The notes beneath the pieces were generated by a model, which worked only from the letters and a program-made list of their open reading frames with translations, did no database searches and was not told the origin of the DNA. Below are positions 18,527-27,975 of a DNA stretch of 64,000 nucleotides, one piece after another. Within the stretch, counting starts at the first letter, position 1, and every line of letters starts with the position of its first letter. Made by a program: the position numbers and the translations under genes. Origin of the DNA: Oscillospiraceae bacterium CM (lineage in GTDB: Bacteria > Bacillota > Clostridia > Oscillospirales > Oscillospiraceae); NCBI GenBank assembly GCA_022870705.1, contig CP072107.1:186001-250000 (forward strand). The letters run 5' to 3'.

Positions 18527-18569
18527 GTATCAGATAAACAAAATACAATGGTACCAGATGGGGGCATCT

Positions 18570-19967
18570 ATGATTGAATTAACAGTATCGCTGCAAAAAG
18601 AGGGAAGGGTGCCTCTTTATGAGCAGCTTTATGCGCATATCAAACAAGAGATCATCAGCGGTGCTTACGTGTTTAACACACGTCTGCCGTCCAAGCGGCA
18701 ACTGGCAGCGCATCTAGCATGCAGCCGTAACACGGTTTTAACGGCTTACAGCCAGCTTTTGGCGGAGGGGTATATCACCGCCAGACCGAAAAGCGGGTAT
18801 TATGTTAACGCGCTTGACAATATGGCACAGCTTGAGAAAGGCCAGGCTCAACCATCGCGCCCGATAAAAGAGCAGGAAGCCTGCCAGTATGATTTTTCCC
18901 ATCACGGCGTTGACCCAATACATTTTCCCTTTGCATCGTGGCGGAAAATCACAAGAGACGTCATCAACGAATGGGATGAGGAGCTGCTCAAAACGGGACA
19001 CCGCCAAGGCCATCCGGATTTGCGCGCCGCCATCGCTTCTTATCTATATCAGTCCCGCGGCGTTGTCTGCACGCCGGAACAGATCGTCGTCAGCGCTGGG
19101 ACGGAGCTGCTGCTGCAGCTTCTCATCCAGCTGTTTGACGAAAATGTTGTTTACGCCATTGAAAACCCGGGTTATGAGAAGCTCAATCTCATTTTCAAAA
19201 GCAGCCGCGCATCGTACAAAACGGTCGACCTCGATGAAAACGGCATGCGGCCGGACGTCCTGCTCAAAAGCGGGGCGGATATCGCGTGCGTCACGCCGTC
19301 ACACCAGTTTCCGACGGGGCGTATTATGCCGGTCAGCCGCCGCATCCAGCTGTTGAACTGGGCGCGCGGCAAAGAGGGGCGCTACATCGTTGAAGATGAC
19401 TACGACAGCGAGTTTCGATACGACGGCAGACCCATCTCGTCCCTTCAGGGGCTGGATGGGAGCGGCAAGGTTATCTACCTCGGCGCGTTTTCAAAATCTC
19501 TGACGCCGGCATTGCGCGTGAGCTATATGGTTTTACCGGAGCGTCTGTTGCAAAGCTACCATGAAAAGCTGAATTTTTATATGTGCCCCGTCCCGACCAT
19601 TGAGCAAAAAACACTTTATCGCTTTATTCAGGAAGGGCATTTTGAGCGGCATCTCAACAAAATGAGAACACTCTACAAACAAAAAAGGGAACGGCTTGTA
19701 TCATCAATCCAGTTACTTTTGCCGAACGCGGTCATTGAAGGGGCGAGCGCCGGGCTGCATTTTGTTTTGAAACTCGATAACGGGCTGAGCGAACAGGCGC
19801 TTATTGAGGCTGCCAAAACGCAAAAGGTTCGAGTATACGGCCTGTCCCAATATTATTTCGAGCAAAGGCCCGACATGGACAGCGCCCTGCTGCTTGGTTT
19901 TGCGGCGATCAAATATGACGATATTTATGACGCCGTTTCCCGGCTCAAAAGCGCATGGGAGCGATAA
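18570..19967 (+). CDS. pdxR: MocR/GabR-type regulator of PLP synthesis
   Basis: 465 residues from ATG 18570 (GATGGGGG upstream). The N-terminal GntR winged helix (PLYEQLYAHIKQEIISGAY, LPSKRQLAAHLACSRNTVLTAY) is joined to an aminotransferase class I domain with the PLP-lysine region FSKSLTPALRVSYMVLP. This architecture binds PLP or PMP and controls vitamin B6 genes; the divergent pdxST supports the PdxR assignment. The longer frame reaching back to 18474 would include the promoter and is not used. Confidence 0.93.
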   Translation: MIELTVSLQKEGRVPLYEQLYAHIKQEIISGAYVFNTRLPSKRQLAAHLACSRNTVLTAYSQLLAEGYITARPKSGYYVNALDNMAQLEKGQAQPSRPIKEQEACQYDFSHHGVDPIHFPFASWRKITRDVINEWDEELLKTGHRQGHPDLRAAIASYLYQSRGVVCTPEQIVVSAGTELLLQLLIQLFDENVVYAIENPGYEKLNLIFKSSRASYKTVDLDENGMRPDVLLKSGADIACVTPSHQFPTGRIMPVSRRIQLLNWARGKEGRYIVEDDYDSEFRYDGRPISSLQGLDGSGKVIYLGAFSKSLTPALRVSYMVLPERLLQSYHEKLNFYMCPVPTIEQKTLYRFIQEGHFERHLNKMRTLYKQKRERLVSSIQLLLPNAVIEGASAGLHFVLKLDNGLSEQALIEAAKTQKVRVYGLSQYYFEQRPDMDSALLLGFAAIKYDDIYDAVSRLKSAWER

Positions 19968-20050
19968 ATTTTGGCGGTTTTCTGAGGTGAATCGCCTGTC
20001 AAAGTCAACCCGCCGTCATCAGCCACGACAAGGCTTGCCCGGATGATAGA

Positions 20051-20087
20051 AGGAGGACCCTATGCTTTGCGGTCATAGGGTCCTCCT
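20051..20087. terminator. Dyad between pdxR and the HD-GYP gene
   Basis: A 14-bp perfect stem AGGAGGACCCTATG/CATAGGGTCCTCCT with a 9-nt loop lies between convergent genes. Without a T run in either direction it is a probable but weak bidirectional terminator. Confidence 0.6.
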
Positions 20088-20114
20088 GATGTCTGGACGT
20101 TAATCAATTATTTT

Positions 20115-21395
20115 TTAAAGTATTTGAAGACAAAGAGATTGTGTTTTGAGTGTATCGGCCTTGAAGCTTTTATAATCGTTTTCCGCTTGATCCTGTGCCT
20201 CTTTGCGGACATTATTTATCAGCGTGAAATGATTCAAAAGCACACTGACGACGTTCGGGCAAAGAGCATGCTCCTTTGCCTTACTGATCAAGATATTTTT
20301 GATCTGCGTCTCCTGCATGCTTTTCCGATAAGGGCGATCTTCTGATATTGCGGTAAAAACATCTGATACGGCAATTATTCTCGCACCCAATGGGAGATTA
20401 TTGTTATCAAGGTGAAACGGATATCCCTGGCCGTTTGGCTTTTCATGGTGATAAGCTGCCCATTTGCTGATGGTCTCGAAACCGCTGACGACTTCAAGCA
20501 AGCGGTATGTGTAATACGGATGGCATTTGACGATGCTAAACTCATCAGCTGTCAACAGACCGGGTTTTTCAAGGATTGCGCTGCTGACGGCTAGCTTCCC
20601 AAGATCATGCATGTGACCGGCGATCCGAATCATTTTACATTCATTCTCCGAGTAACCAAAAAGTTGCGCCAGTTTTTCGGCTGCTTTTGCAACACCGGCA
20701 GAATGTTTGGCCGTGAAGCAGCTTCGATAATCTATGATACGAGAAAAAATGATGGAGTAATCCAAGATCTGATCGAGGTCCAGTATGGCTAATTCCACTG
20801 AAGGAACCTTCGCCAGCCGGTCTAAAGGCAATTCATATGCCAGATCAAGCCATATGTACTCTATTTCACCTAAAGCGCAAAGGCAATCAACGAGCTGAGG
20901 CATAAATGCGGTTCCTCTCGAGGAAATGCTTTTGATGATATCCGGAATCTGCGGTAGGACATCTTTCTTCTTGTCGAGTAAAACACAGGTTCTATCCGCA
21001 ATATGAATGATGTGACTTCCCAGCGGAATATGCGCATTGACGATACCGTTATATTTCCATGGGTGATGATGAAAAGTGATGATTTCAGCCGCCTTTTCAA
21101 GCGGCTTAAAACCCGTGAGCAGGCGGCTGCCCATATACCCATGGGATAAAGCGGAAGGCGATTCATCATCGATGTTTTCAAGGTTTTCATTTTGGGCTAA
21201 TGCGCCGATATCATGAAGAAGACCAGCTAATATAATATTGTTTTGATCATCAGGGGATAGCTTTAGATACCTTGCAATATGATATGCAAGATAGGCCACC
21301 TGATGATGATGAGCGGACAAATCTGAACTGACAAGATCCTGAGCTTGAGATAAACAACTGAGCAAGTCCTTCAGGTTGACTTTAATACTGTTCAT
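20115..21395 (-). CDS. Tandem HD-domain protein with HD-GYP (likely c-di-GMP phosphodiesterase)
   Basis: About 426 residues with two HD-type halves. The N-terminal half has HHHQVAYLAYHIARYL, LLHDIGAL and FHHHPWKYNG, an HD domain without the GYP motif. The C-terminal half has KHSAGVAKAAEKLA, HMHDLGKLAVSSAILEKPG and YHHEKPNGQGYPFHL, a complete HD-GYP signature that in other proteins hydrolyses cyclic-di-GMP. No membrane or receiver domain is seen, so it is cytosolic with unknown input. ATG 21395 (GGTGGT close upstream) or TTG 21413 are possible starts. It may lower the ligand of the riboswitch at 56.2 kb; that link is inference. Confidence 0.88.
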   Translation of the reverse strand: MNSIKVNLKDLLSCLSQAQDLVSSDLSAHHHQVAYLAYHIARYLKLSPDDQNNIILAGLLHDIGALAQNENLENIDDESPSALSHGYMGSRLLTGFKPLEKAAEIITFHHHPWKYNGIVNAHIPLGSHIIHIADRTCVLLDKKKDVLPQIPDIIKSISSRGTAFMPQLVDCLCALGEIEYIWLDLAYELPLDRLAKVPSVELAILDLDQILDYSIIFSRIIDYRSCFTAKHSAGVAKAAEKLAQLFGYSENECKMIRIAGHMHDLGKLAVSSAILEKPGLLTADEFSIVKCHPYYTYRLLEVVSGFETISKWAAYHHEKPNGQGYPFHLDNNNLPLGARIIAVSDVFTAISEDRPYRKSMQETQIKNILISKAKEHALCPNVVSVLLNHFTLINNVRKEAQDQAENDYKSFKADTLKTQSLCLQIL

Positions 21396-21426
21396 ATACC
21401 ACCGTAATAACAAAGAATAATCGATT

Positions 21427-21454
21427 ATTATATCGAAATTTTTTGTATCTCAAA
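21427..21454 (-). promoter_or_regulatory. Candidate promoter of the HD-GYP gene
   Basis: On the minus strand TTTGAG, 16-nt spacer, TATAAT, about 30 nt upstream of the start. Confidence 0.5.
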
Positions 21455-21568
21455 TAGTAAGTCTTTCATGAACAGGCTTAATAAATCGACAAAATTCTAC
21501 ATGAAGCAACGAAAAGCAACGAATTCAAACATAAAAAGCGCGAAAGTTGTAACAAGAAGCAAGTGCCA

Positions 21569-21632
21569 TTATCATATGCATCCAATATGATAAGTGTAGA
21601 TTTTTGATAGATTGAGCCCCTATCAAAAAATC
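21569..21632. repeat. Two inverted repeats in a 300-bp gene-free stretch
   Basis: TTATCATAT/ATATGATAA (21569-21593, loop 7) and GATTTTTGATAG/CTATCAAAAAATC (21599-21632, loop 9) follow each other. The second could be a terminator in either direction. The region 21396-21744 otherwise holds the HD-GYP promoter and the next terminator; I see no gene in it. Confidence 0.5.
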
Positions 21633-21701
21633 ACTTTCTGACATGAAGCGTCTTCCCCTCCGCAATCCTTATTTCATTGCTTACTCCAATCTCCTACCTA
21701 G

Positions 21702-21740
21702 ACAAAAAGAGGAACCTTTCCTTCAGGTTCCTCTTTTTGT
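21702..21740 (-). terminator. Terminator of the molybdenum hydroxylase operon
   Basis: Perfect 16-bp stem of ACAAAAAGAGGAACCT with its complement, loop 7, directly after the last gene on the minus strand; the stem itself ends in a T run in both directions. Confidence 0.9.
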
Positions 21741-21744
21741 GTTT

Positions 21745-22218
21745 TTAGGGAGCATTGCCATTAACGGCGGATAAAACGGCATCCTTGATTTCCTGATAGC
21801 TCGTACAGCGACATAGATTCGACTGCAGCCAGGATTCAATGGTGCCGTCACCCGGATTGGGATGGTGTTGCAGCAGCGCGTGACAGACCATGATAAAACC
21901 GGGCGTGCAGTACCCACACTGAAACGCCTCTTTTTCGACAAAGGCATTTTGTATGGGTGTATTCTCTAGGCCCTCGATTGTCGTAATCTCGTGGCCGACG
22001 GCCTCGAGAGCGAGCATCAGGCAGGACTTGACAGGCCAGCCGTCAAGGAGAATCGTACACGCGCCGCAGTCGCCGTTTTCACAGCCGATTTTCGTACCGG
22101 TTAGCCCCAGCTGACGGCGCAAGACCGTCAGCAGAATATCGGCAGGGCGGACCTTGACGGAAACGTCTCGTCCGTTGACGCGCAGATCGATCACGTTTTC
22201 ACCGTGAAAATGCAGCAT
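21745..22218 (-). CDS. Molybdenum hydroxylase, [2Fe-2S] subunit
   Basis: 157 residues with two [2Fe-2S] clusters: the plant-type site GCENGDCGACT plus a later Cys (SCLMLAL), and the second site CGYCTPGFIM ... LCRCTSYQ. This is the small subunit (XdhC/CoxS/HcrC type) that passes electrons from the Mo site to FAD. It overlaps the FAD subunit gene by 20 nt, with GGGAGAAG before the ATG, and is the last gene of the three-subunit operon. Confidence 0.95.
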   Translation of the reverse strand: MLHFHGENVIDLRVNGRDVSVKVRPADILLTVLRRQLGLTGTKIGCENGDCGACTILLDGWPVKSCLMLALEAVGHEITTIEGLENTPIQNAFVEKEAFQCGYCTPGFIMVCHALLQHHPNPGDGTIESWLQSNLCRCTSYQEIKDAVLSAVNGNAP

Positions 22219-23047
22219 ATCCGCTTCTCCCTTGACGATAATACAGCATTATTTTCTCGATTGTTTTTTTAAGAATGAAAGTGCGGTATTGTGAAGAACC
22301 GGACATATCGTCCAGCACCGGCTTGGAGAGGCGTTGGAGCGACTGCTCAAGCAAGGCCATGTCCTGCCCGTCAAGCGGGATGTCCTCCAAACGGACTGGA
22401 TAGGCGCACAGGCCGCAGACGGCAAAACGCGCAACCCCCGCCTTGCAGACGGAGGAGACAGAAATCAGCGGATATCCGATTTTTTCGATCTCCACTTTTT
22501 TAATATGCGCATAGGGAAGGCTGACATAATCTTTTTCAATGCTGACATTTATGATCAATTCCCCGGGCTTGAGGCCTTTGCCCGTGGCCAGTGCAGTGCT
22601 TATCGGCTCTCGCCTGATATCGCCTCTAGGACTGGCAATGGTAATCAAAGCGTCGCAGACCAATAAAGGCGGCAGCGTTTCGTGGTAGTAAACCGTGCCG
22701 GCCAGGTTGCCGCCAAGCGTCAGCTTGCACTGGATCGTATGGTCGGCGATGCGCCCGCCCGCGAGGCTTAAGAGGGGAAACAGACCGGATTCGGCAAGGG
22801 CGCTGAGCGTGACGGCCGAACCGAAATAAAGCTTTTTGCCGTCAGGTCCGAGAGCGCGGCATTCGGGGATGTTCTTGATATCGATGACGGCATCCGGCTT
22901 TAAATTATAAACGCGGGACATACTGATGATCTCCGTCCCGCCGCCGTAATAGTATGGCTTTTTTCCGGTACCTGACAGCGCTGCGTAGAGTGCTGTCGCT
23001 TCCAAAACGGTATCAGGCCGATAATAATCAAAATCAAATGCCAGCAT
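22199..23047 (-). CDS. Molybdenum hydroxylase, FAD subunit
   Basis: 282 residues of the CoxM/XdhB family. FAD-binding YYGGGTEIISM and TLGGNLAGTVYYHE match the two typical flavin loops, followed by the CO-dehydrogenase flavoprotein C-terminal domain. It overlaps the large-subunit gene by 14 nt and the Fe-S gene by 20 nt, so the three are translationally coupled. Confidence 0.94.
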   Translation of the reverse strand: MLAFDFDYYRPDTVLEATALYAALSGTGKKPYYYGGGTEIISMSRVYNLKPDAVIDIKNIPECRALGPDGKKLYFGSAVTLSALAESGLFPLLSLAGGRIADHTIQCKLTLGGNLAGTVYYHETLPPLLVCDALITIASPRGDIRREPISTALATGKGLKPGELIINVSIEKDYVSLPYAHIKKVEIEKIGYPLISVSSVCKAGVARFAVCGLCAYPVRLEDIPLDGQDMALLEQSLQRLSKPVLDDMSGSSQYRTFILKKTIEKIMLYYRQGRSGYAAFSR

Positions 23048-25376
23048 ATGCTTCTCCGCCCGTTACCGCTTTCCAGACCGACTCAAACGTGACCGGCAGA
23101 GTATCAAACTGTTTGCCCGTGGCCTTGCACAGGGCGCCCGCGAGCGCTGGGGCCATTCCCAGAACGCCATGTTCGCCGAGACCGCGCGCGCCGAACGGGC
23201 CGCTCAAATTCGGTGTCTCGATAAAGCTGACGACGAATTCAGGCGTTTCGGCATAGTGCATCAGTTTGTAGGTTCGAAAGCTTGTGTCGAGAATCTCGCC
23301 GTTTGGTTTATAATGATTTTTTTCCCGCGTGGCGATGCCAAGACCCGTATTCATGCCGCCGAGTACCTGACCGGCCGCGCATAATGGGGATATGACCTTT
23401 CCGGCGTCAAGCACTGTTGCAGCCTTGACGAGCCTGTAAGTGTGCTCGGACACATCGTATTCCACCTCGACGGCCTGAGCACCCACTGTCCAGTATGGCC
23501 CTGATCGGCCTTTGCCTGTTTCCGGGTCAAGAAGAGACAAATGCTTCATGATAAAGCTGCCCCTGCCGACGACGGGCCCGCCCGCGGCGTTCCCTCCGGG
23601 ATATTTGACGCCAAACACAACATCTTTGAGCTTGACAAAGCGGGCGGGATCTTCCGCGAGGAAAACGGTTTCCTGATCGAAATCGAGGTCTTCCGGTGCG
23701 CAGCGAAGCGCAATGGCGGCGTTTGATTTGATTTGGCTGACGGCGTCATCCGCCGCGGCGATGATCGCGTTGCCCGCCATGTAAAGCGACATGCTCGCAA
23801 CTGTTTTCCAATGCTCCGGCTGGTCGTGCGTATTGACCTGCATATTCATCGTGATACTGCCAACGTTCATTTTAAGCCGCTGCGCCAGAATTTGGGGGAG
23901 CGACGTCGTCATGCCCGGCCCGCATTCGACAACGCCGCAATTCAGATTAACGCTGCCGTCCGAGCAGAAGGTAACAATTGCTGAGGAAGACGCGTCGGTC
24001 GGCGAGCTGGAGGTCTTTGAAAAGCATGCCATAGCCTTGGCACGAATGATGGTGTCACTGACCACAAGACGTGTGCCGCGCTCCCAGTCCATCAGTTCTT
24101 TAAGCCGGGTGATGCAGGCCGTGAGATTTCCTGTGTTGCTGAGCGTTATATCATCCTGTGTGGCTGTATAGGCCCCCTTTTCGGGTGCGTTTTTCAGGCG
24201 GAGGTCGACAGGGTCCATTTGCAGGACTTCGGCCAGCTTTTCAAGCGTCCGCTCGATGGCAAAGGTGGAGACACCGTGCCCAAAGCCGCGAAACGAGGTT
24301 GTATAGACGTGATTGGTGTAAAGGCAGAGGCAATCACATTGAATATTCGGCACATGATAAGCGCCGCAGCAGCTGACTGCCATGGCGCGTGCCATAACGG
24401 GCGATGTGTCCGCGTAGGCGCCGGCATCGACGAAGTAATCGGCCTGAAGCGCCCAGATTCGGCCCGTTTTATCGGCACCGAGGCGAATTCTTGATGTCGC
24501 GCCGATTTTGCAGGCACTTGAATAAAAGTTCTCCTCCCGTGTCAGAGCCAAACGGACTGCCCGACCGCCCACAGTCTTTGACGCGAGATACGCCAGCATT
24601 TCCGGGTGCGGACAGACTTTGCCGCCATAACCGCCACCGACGAAGGGGACATGAATGACGATATCTGTCTCCTTTAAGCCGAAGTATGTGGCGAGCAGCG
24701 CGCGGGTGGCGTGGGGCGCCTGCGTCGATGAATGGATGATAATCTGCCCGTTCGGGAAAATTTCGGCTCTTGCGTTTCGTGTTTCAATATAGGCGTGATT
24801 AGCCTGCGGGATGTTGTATTCACCATCAATGATGATTTCACTCTTCCGCCAGCCGTCTCCCATATCGCCTTTTCTGATTTTTGTGTGATTGGCAATATTT
24901 GTGCCCGCTTGCGGATAAACGGACGGTGTCATGTGCTGATAAGCGCCAAGCTCCGGGTGAATCGGTGCCAAAGCGGGGTTCATTGCGTCGTCAATGGAAT
25001 TGGTCACCGGAAGCATCTCGTAGGAGACCTCTATAAGCTTTGTTGCATGCGCGGCCTGCCTTTCCTCGTCGGCAATCACAATGGCGACCGGCTCTCCGAA
25101 ATAGCGCGTGACGCCGGTCGCCAAAACGGGCATGTCCCGCAAAACAGGGCCGGTCAGAACCCCGCAGTCAGCGCCCGTTACAACAGCGCGGACGCCCGGC
25201 AAGGCCAGGGCTTTCGTCGCATCGATCGACGTTATCTTCGCGTGAGCGCAGACACTCGTCAAAAGGCGCGCCTCTAGGCAGGCGGGTGAATAATCGTCAT
25301 CATTAAATTTTGCGCGCCCGGTTACTTTGAGCCAAGCGTCTTTCCGGACGACGCCTGCGCCGATTTTCTGCTCCAT
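23034..25376 (-). CDS. Molybdenum hydroxylase, Mo-cofactor subunit (xanthine dehydrogenase family)
   Basis: 780-residue large subunit. VGGGYGGKVCPHPE, the molybdopterin segment SFRGFGHGVSTFAIE, and the active-site Glu in GARGLGEHG identify the family. The CO dehydrogenase VAYRCSF loop is absent, so CO oxidation is unlikely; a purine or other N-heterocycle or aldehyde is possible, and the substrate cannot be read from sequence. Needs molybdate, which ModABC could supply. GAAGGG precedes the ATG; a palindrome covers the likely promoter. Confidence 0.93.
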   Translation of the reverse strand: MEQKIGAGVVRKDAWLKVTGRAKFNDDDYSPACLEARLLTSVCAHAKITSIDATKALALPGVRAVVTGADCGVLTGPVLRDMPVLATGVTRYFGEPVAIVIADEERQAAHATKLIEVSYEMLPVTNSIDDAMNPALAPIHPELGAYQHMTPSVYPQAGTNIANHTKIRKGDMGDGWRKSEIIIDGEYNIPQANHAYIETRNARAEIFPNGQIIIHSSTQAPHATRALLATYFGLKETDIVIHVPFVGGGYGGKVCPHPEMLAYLASKTVGGRAVRLALTREENFYSSACKIGATSRIRLGADKTGRIWALQADYFVDAGAYADTSPVMARAMAVSCCGAYHVPNIQCDCLCLYTNHVYTTSFRGFGHGVSTFAIERTLEKLAEVLQMDPVDLRLKNAPEKGAYTATQDDITLSNTGNLTACITRLKELMDWERGTRLVVSDTIIRAKAMACFSKTSSSPTDASSSAIVTFCSDGSVNLNCGVVECGPGMTTSLPQILAQRLKMNVGSITMNMQVNTHDQPEHWKTVASMSLYMAGNAIIAAADDAVSQIKSNAAIALRCAPEDLDFDQETVFLAEDPARFVKLKDVVFGVKYPGGNAAGGPVVGRGSFIMKHLSLLDPETGKGRSGPYWTVGAQAVEVEYDVSEHTYRLVKAATVLDAGKVISPLCAAGQVLGGMNTGLGIATREKNHYKPNGEILDTSFRTYKLMHYAETPEFVVSFIETPNLSGPFGARGLGEHGVLGMAPALAGALCKATGKQFDTLPVTFESVWKAVTGGEAYAGI

Positions 25377-25422
25377 TTTAAATACCCTTCAATAGCGATG
25401 TATTTATATTTGGCAGCAGAAA

Positions 25423-25435
25423 GGTATTATATACC
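25423..25435 (-). promoter_or_regulatory. Palindrome over the -10 of the Mo hydroxylase operon
   Basis: GGTATTATATACC is a 13-bp palindrome containing TATAAT on the minus strand, about 50 nt upstream of the large subunit. A -35 is not clear. It could be an operator. Confidence 0.4.
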
Positions 25436-25481
25436 AAACTTCAGCGAGAAAGAGAACGGCATTGGTGCCGGATGCGTTATT

Positions 25482-25898
25482 TTATCGGGCTATTTCACCG
25501 GACTTGATTTTGTCTTTGAGCTGCAACACTTTTTGTTCAATCTGGCAGATGACCGCTTGAAACGCTTCATCGGATTTTCCGGTAGGATCCTCAAGCCCCC
25601 AATCCTCCCGGTAATAGCAGGGGAGATAGGGGCACCCGACGCCGCAGCCCATCGTGACGACAATATCGACGGGCGGAAGCGCTTCGAGCAGCTTGGGACG
25701 CTGCGTGCGTTCCATGTCGATACCGTGCAGCTGCTTTATCAAGCGGACGGCGTCTTTATTGATTTCCGGTTTTGCTTCGGTTCCGGCGGAAAAGCTTTCA
25801 AAGACATCGGCACAGTGCTTTTTCCCCAGCGCCTCGGCGATCTGACTCCGGCAGGAATTATGCACGCAGATGAAAGCAACCTTTGACATATTGTTCAT
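25482..25898 (-). CDS. arsC: Arsenate reductase, thioredoxin-coupled
   Basis: 138 residues of the low-molecular-weight phosphatase-like ArsC of Gram-positives. The active-site loop CVHNSCRS (Cys11 to Arg17, CX5R) and the redox pair in [12 protein letters not shown] match the triple-cysteine mechanism that reduces arsenate to arsenite with thioredoxin. ATG overlaps the acr3 stop (ATGA), with GGAGG upstream. Last gene of the ars operon. Confidence 0.95.
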   Translation of the reverse strand: MNNMSKVAFICVHNSCRSQIAEALGKKHCADVFESFSAGTEAKPEINKDAVRLIKQLHGIDMERTQRPKLLEALPPVDIVVTMGCGVGCPYLPCYYREDWGLEDPTGKSDEAFQAVICQIEQKVLQLKDKIKSGEIAR

Positions 25899-26989
25899 GT
25901 GGTGCCCTCCGCATTATTATTCTGAACGTTGCCGTCCGGCTTAAAAAATTTCTTTCTGAAAAACAAGGCGAGGTTGACAAGCGCGATCATGACGGGCACC
26001 TCAATCAGCGGCCCGACGACGGCGGCAAACGCCTGATCCGAGCCGATGCCGAACACGGCCACAGCGACGGCGATGGCAAGTTCAAAGTTATTGCTGGCCG
26101 CGGTAAAGGAGAGCGTCACCGTTTGCTCATACGGGATTTTCTGCCTGTAAGACATGTAAAAGCTCACAAGGAACATGACGGCGAAGTAAAGGAGCAGGGG
26201 GATGGCGAGCCGGACAACGACGAGCGGCAGGGAGACGATGACATGCCCCTTCAGGATGAACATAACGATGATCGTGTACAAAAGCGCGAAAAGCGCGAGA
26301 GGAGAAATTTTCGGGAGAAAGTTTTTTTCGTACCATTCCCGGCTTTTGGCTTTGAGCAGGATAAAACGCGTTAAGAAGCCGGCGGCAAATGGTATGCCGA
26401 GGTATATGAGTACGCTTTTCGCGACATCCCAGATGGAGATGTTTATAACATGCGCGCCCCAATCGAGGCCGAGCCATGTCGGCAGAACTGTCACGAAAAC
26501 ATAGATATAAATTGAATAAAACAGGATCTGGAATATGGAATTAAGCGCCACCAGAGCCGCGCACGTCTCATTGTCGCCCTTGGCCAGCGTGTTCCAGACG
26601 ATGACCATGGCGATGCACCGGGCCAGGCCGATGATAATAAGGCCGACGGCAAAGGTCGGCATATCGCGCAGCAGAAGGACGGCAAGAGCAAACATCAGAA
26701 CGGGCCCGATGATCCAGTTCTGGATGAGAGACAGCCCGAGGACCTTTTTATTCCGGGCGACCTTGCCGATCTCCTCATACTTGATTTTCGCCAGGGGCGG
26801 GTACATCATCACGATGAGGCCGATGGCAATCGGCCACGAGATCGTCCCGGTGCTCAGCCCCTCAAGGCTCTTTGCCAGACTGGGGAATAAGAATCCGCCG
26901 AGGACGCCGATACCCATAGCGATAAAAATCCATAACGTTAGGAATCTGTCGAGAAACGACAGCCGTGATTGCCTTTTTTGATGATTCAT
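25895..26989 (-). CDS. acr3: Arsenite efflux permease ACR3
   Basis: 364 residues with about ten membrane helices. The conserved Cys in [12 protein letters not shown] and Glu in SNNFELAIA are the residues known to be needed in ACR3 transporters. Exports the arsenite made by ArsC, driven by the proton gradient. 21 nt downstream of the thioredoxin-like gene. Confidence 0.95.
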   Translation of the reverse strand: MNHQKRQSRLSFLDRFLTLWIFIAMGIGVLGGFLFPSLAKSLEGLSTGTISWPIAIGLIVMMYPPLAKIKYEEIGKVARNKKVLGLSLIQNWIIGPVLMFALAVLLLRDMPTFAVGLIIIGLARCIAMVIVWNTLAKGDNETCAALVALNSIFQILFYSIYIYVFVTVLPTWLGLDWGAHVINISIWDVAKSVLIYLGIPFAAGFLTRFILLKAKSREWYEKNFLPKISPLALFALLYTIIVMFILKGHVIVSLPLVVVRLAIPLLLYFAVMFLVSFYMSYRQKIPYEQTVTLSFTAASNNFELAIAVAVAVFGIGSDQAFAAVVGPLIEVPVMIALVNLALFFRKKFFKPDGNVQNNNAEGTT

Positions 26990-27010
26990 AGACGTTGCCT
27001 TTCACAAAGA

Positions 27011-27364
27011 TTATTTCACGCCGAGCTTTGCGAAGATTTTCTTAACATCGTCGACTTTGAGAAGCTTGCCGTACGAAACGACTTTGCCGTCCACCACAAG
27101 ACCCGGGGTTTGCATCACGCCGTATTTAGCGATTTCAAGCGCGTCCCCAACGTTCACGACATCATCGGTAAATCCGAGCTCTTTGACCGCCTGTTTGACA
27201 TTATTGAAGGTATCTGTGCTCTTTTGGCAGCAAGCGCCCAAAACGACGAAGCGCGCGTTACTGTTAACAGTTTTTTCGGCAGGCTTCTCACAGCACTTTC
27301 CATCTGCGTCTCCACTGCCGCAGCACGATGTTTCTTTTTTTCTGATAAATTTGATAATGGACAT
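27011..27364 (-). CDS. Small thioredoxin-fold protein of the arsenic operon
   Basis: 117 residues. The core (VLGACCQKSTDTFNNVKQAVKELG ends before 24 residues in family style) matches the 'redox-active disulfide protein 2' thioredoxin family, with adjacent cysteines GACCQ in place of the usual CxxC, then QTPGLVVDGKVVSYGK with the cis-Pro. An N-terminal Cys-rich stretch (TSCCGSG, KCCEKP) is added and may bind arsenite. A reductant for ArsC or an As(III) carrier is plausible. GGAG precedes the ATG. Confidence 0.85.
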   Translation of the reverse strand: MSIIKFIRKKETSCCGSGDADGKCCEKPAEKTVNSNARFVVLGACCQKSTDTFNNVKQAVKELGFTDDVVNVGDALEIAKYGVMQTPGLVVDGKVVSYGKLLKVDDVKKIFAKLGVK

Positions 27365-27382
27365 TATAAACTCCTTTCAGTT

Positions 27383-27964
27383 TTAGCAGCTGCACTTTGT
27401 GATGCCGCAGCACAATCCTTCCGCTTTATTCCTTTTTCCTTCAAAAAATCGTTTTAGGTTATCCGGCAGTACATATTGATTTGGTCGGTGCGCATGCCTT
27501 TCCGGCCCGTAGACTGCGCGGAGAAGTGCGTCGATAAGCATTGCTTTAGGCGGGACTTCATATTCTTTCCCGTCAAAAACAAAAACTCTGCAGTCTGTCG
27601 ATTGTCCGCTGATGTCCCCGCAGGAGCGGCAGGCATTTTCCTTGACCGCCAGGCAGATGTCCGTGCCGTTCAAACGAATGGTCGGAGACGCCAGAAATTT
27701 ATATTTTTCGGCCATCCGTTCATCTGTGATTTCAATTCTACGGAGTACAATTTCATATCCTGCCAGAGACAAGACATGCTCGACATCCTGTATTGCCTCA
27801 TTAAGCACGTCGTCGGCCCCAAGGCATCTGTCACATGTCTGAAGATCAAGGAACAAAAAGTCTACGACCAGCTTTTTATCAGGCAGAACGATTTTGGTGA
27901 CGACATCACTGCTGCACGAGCAGCCTCGGGCAGTTTTTTTCTGGCCAAGATGAATGCGTGACAT
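27383..27964 (-). CDS. DUF2703-type Cys-rich protein of the arsenic operon
   Basis: 193 residues. DFLFLDLQTCDRCLGADD is a thioredoxin-like strand with a CxxC, followed by LASPTIRLNG and ACRSCGDISGQSTDCRVF; the C-terminal half has LIDALLRAVYG and ends GLCCGITKCSC. This pattern is what I know as DUF2703, often seen in arsenic gene clusters; its function is not established. With nine or more cysteines it could bind As(III) as a chaperone or scavenger. Confidence 0.8.
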   Translation of the reverse strand: MSRIHLGQKKTARGCSCSSDVVTKIVLPDKKLVVDFLFLDLQTCDRCLGADDVLNEAIQDVEHVLSLAGYEIVLRRIEITDERMAEKYKFLASPTIRLNGTDICLAVKENACRSCGDISGQSTDCRVFVFDGKEYEVPPKAMLIDALLRAVYGPERHAHRPNQYVLPDNLKRFFEGKRNKAEGLCCGITKCSC

Positions 27965-27975
27965 ATTTCAGCCTC

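Noticed and set aside
23034-25376. Aerobic CO dehydrogenase large subunit
   Set aside because: The CO dehydrogenase active-site loop VAYRCSF is absent; SFRGFG fits the general xanthine dehydrogenase family.
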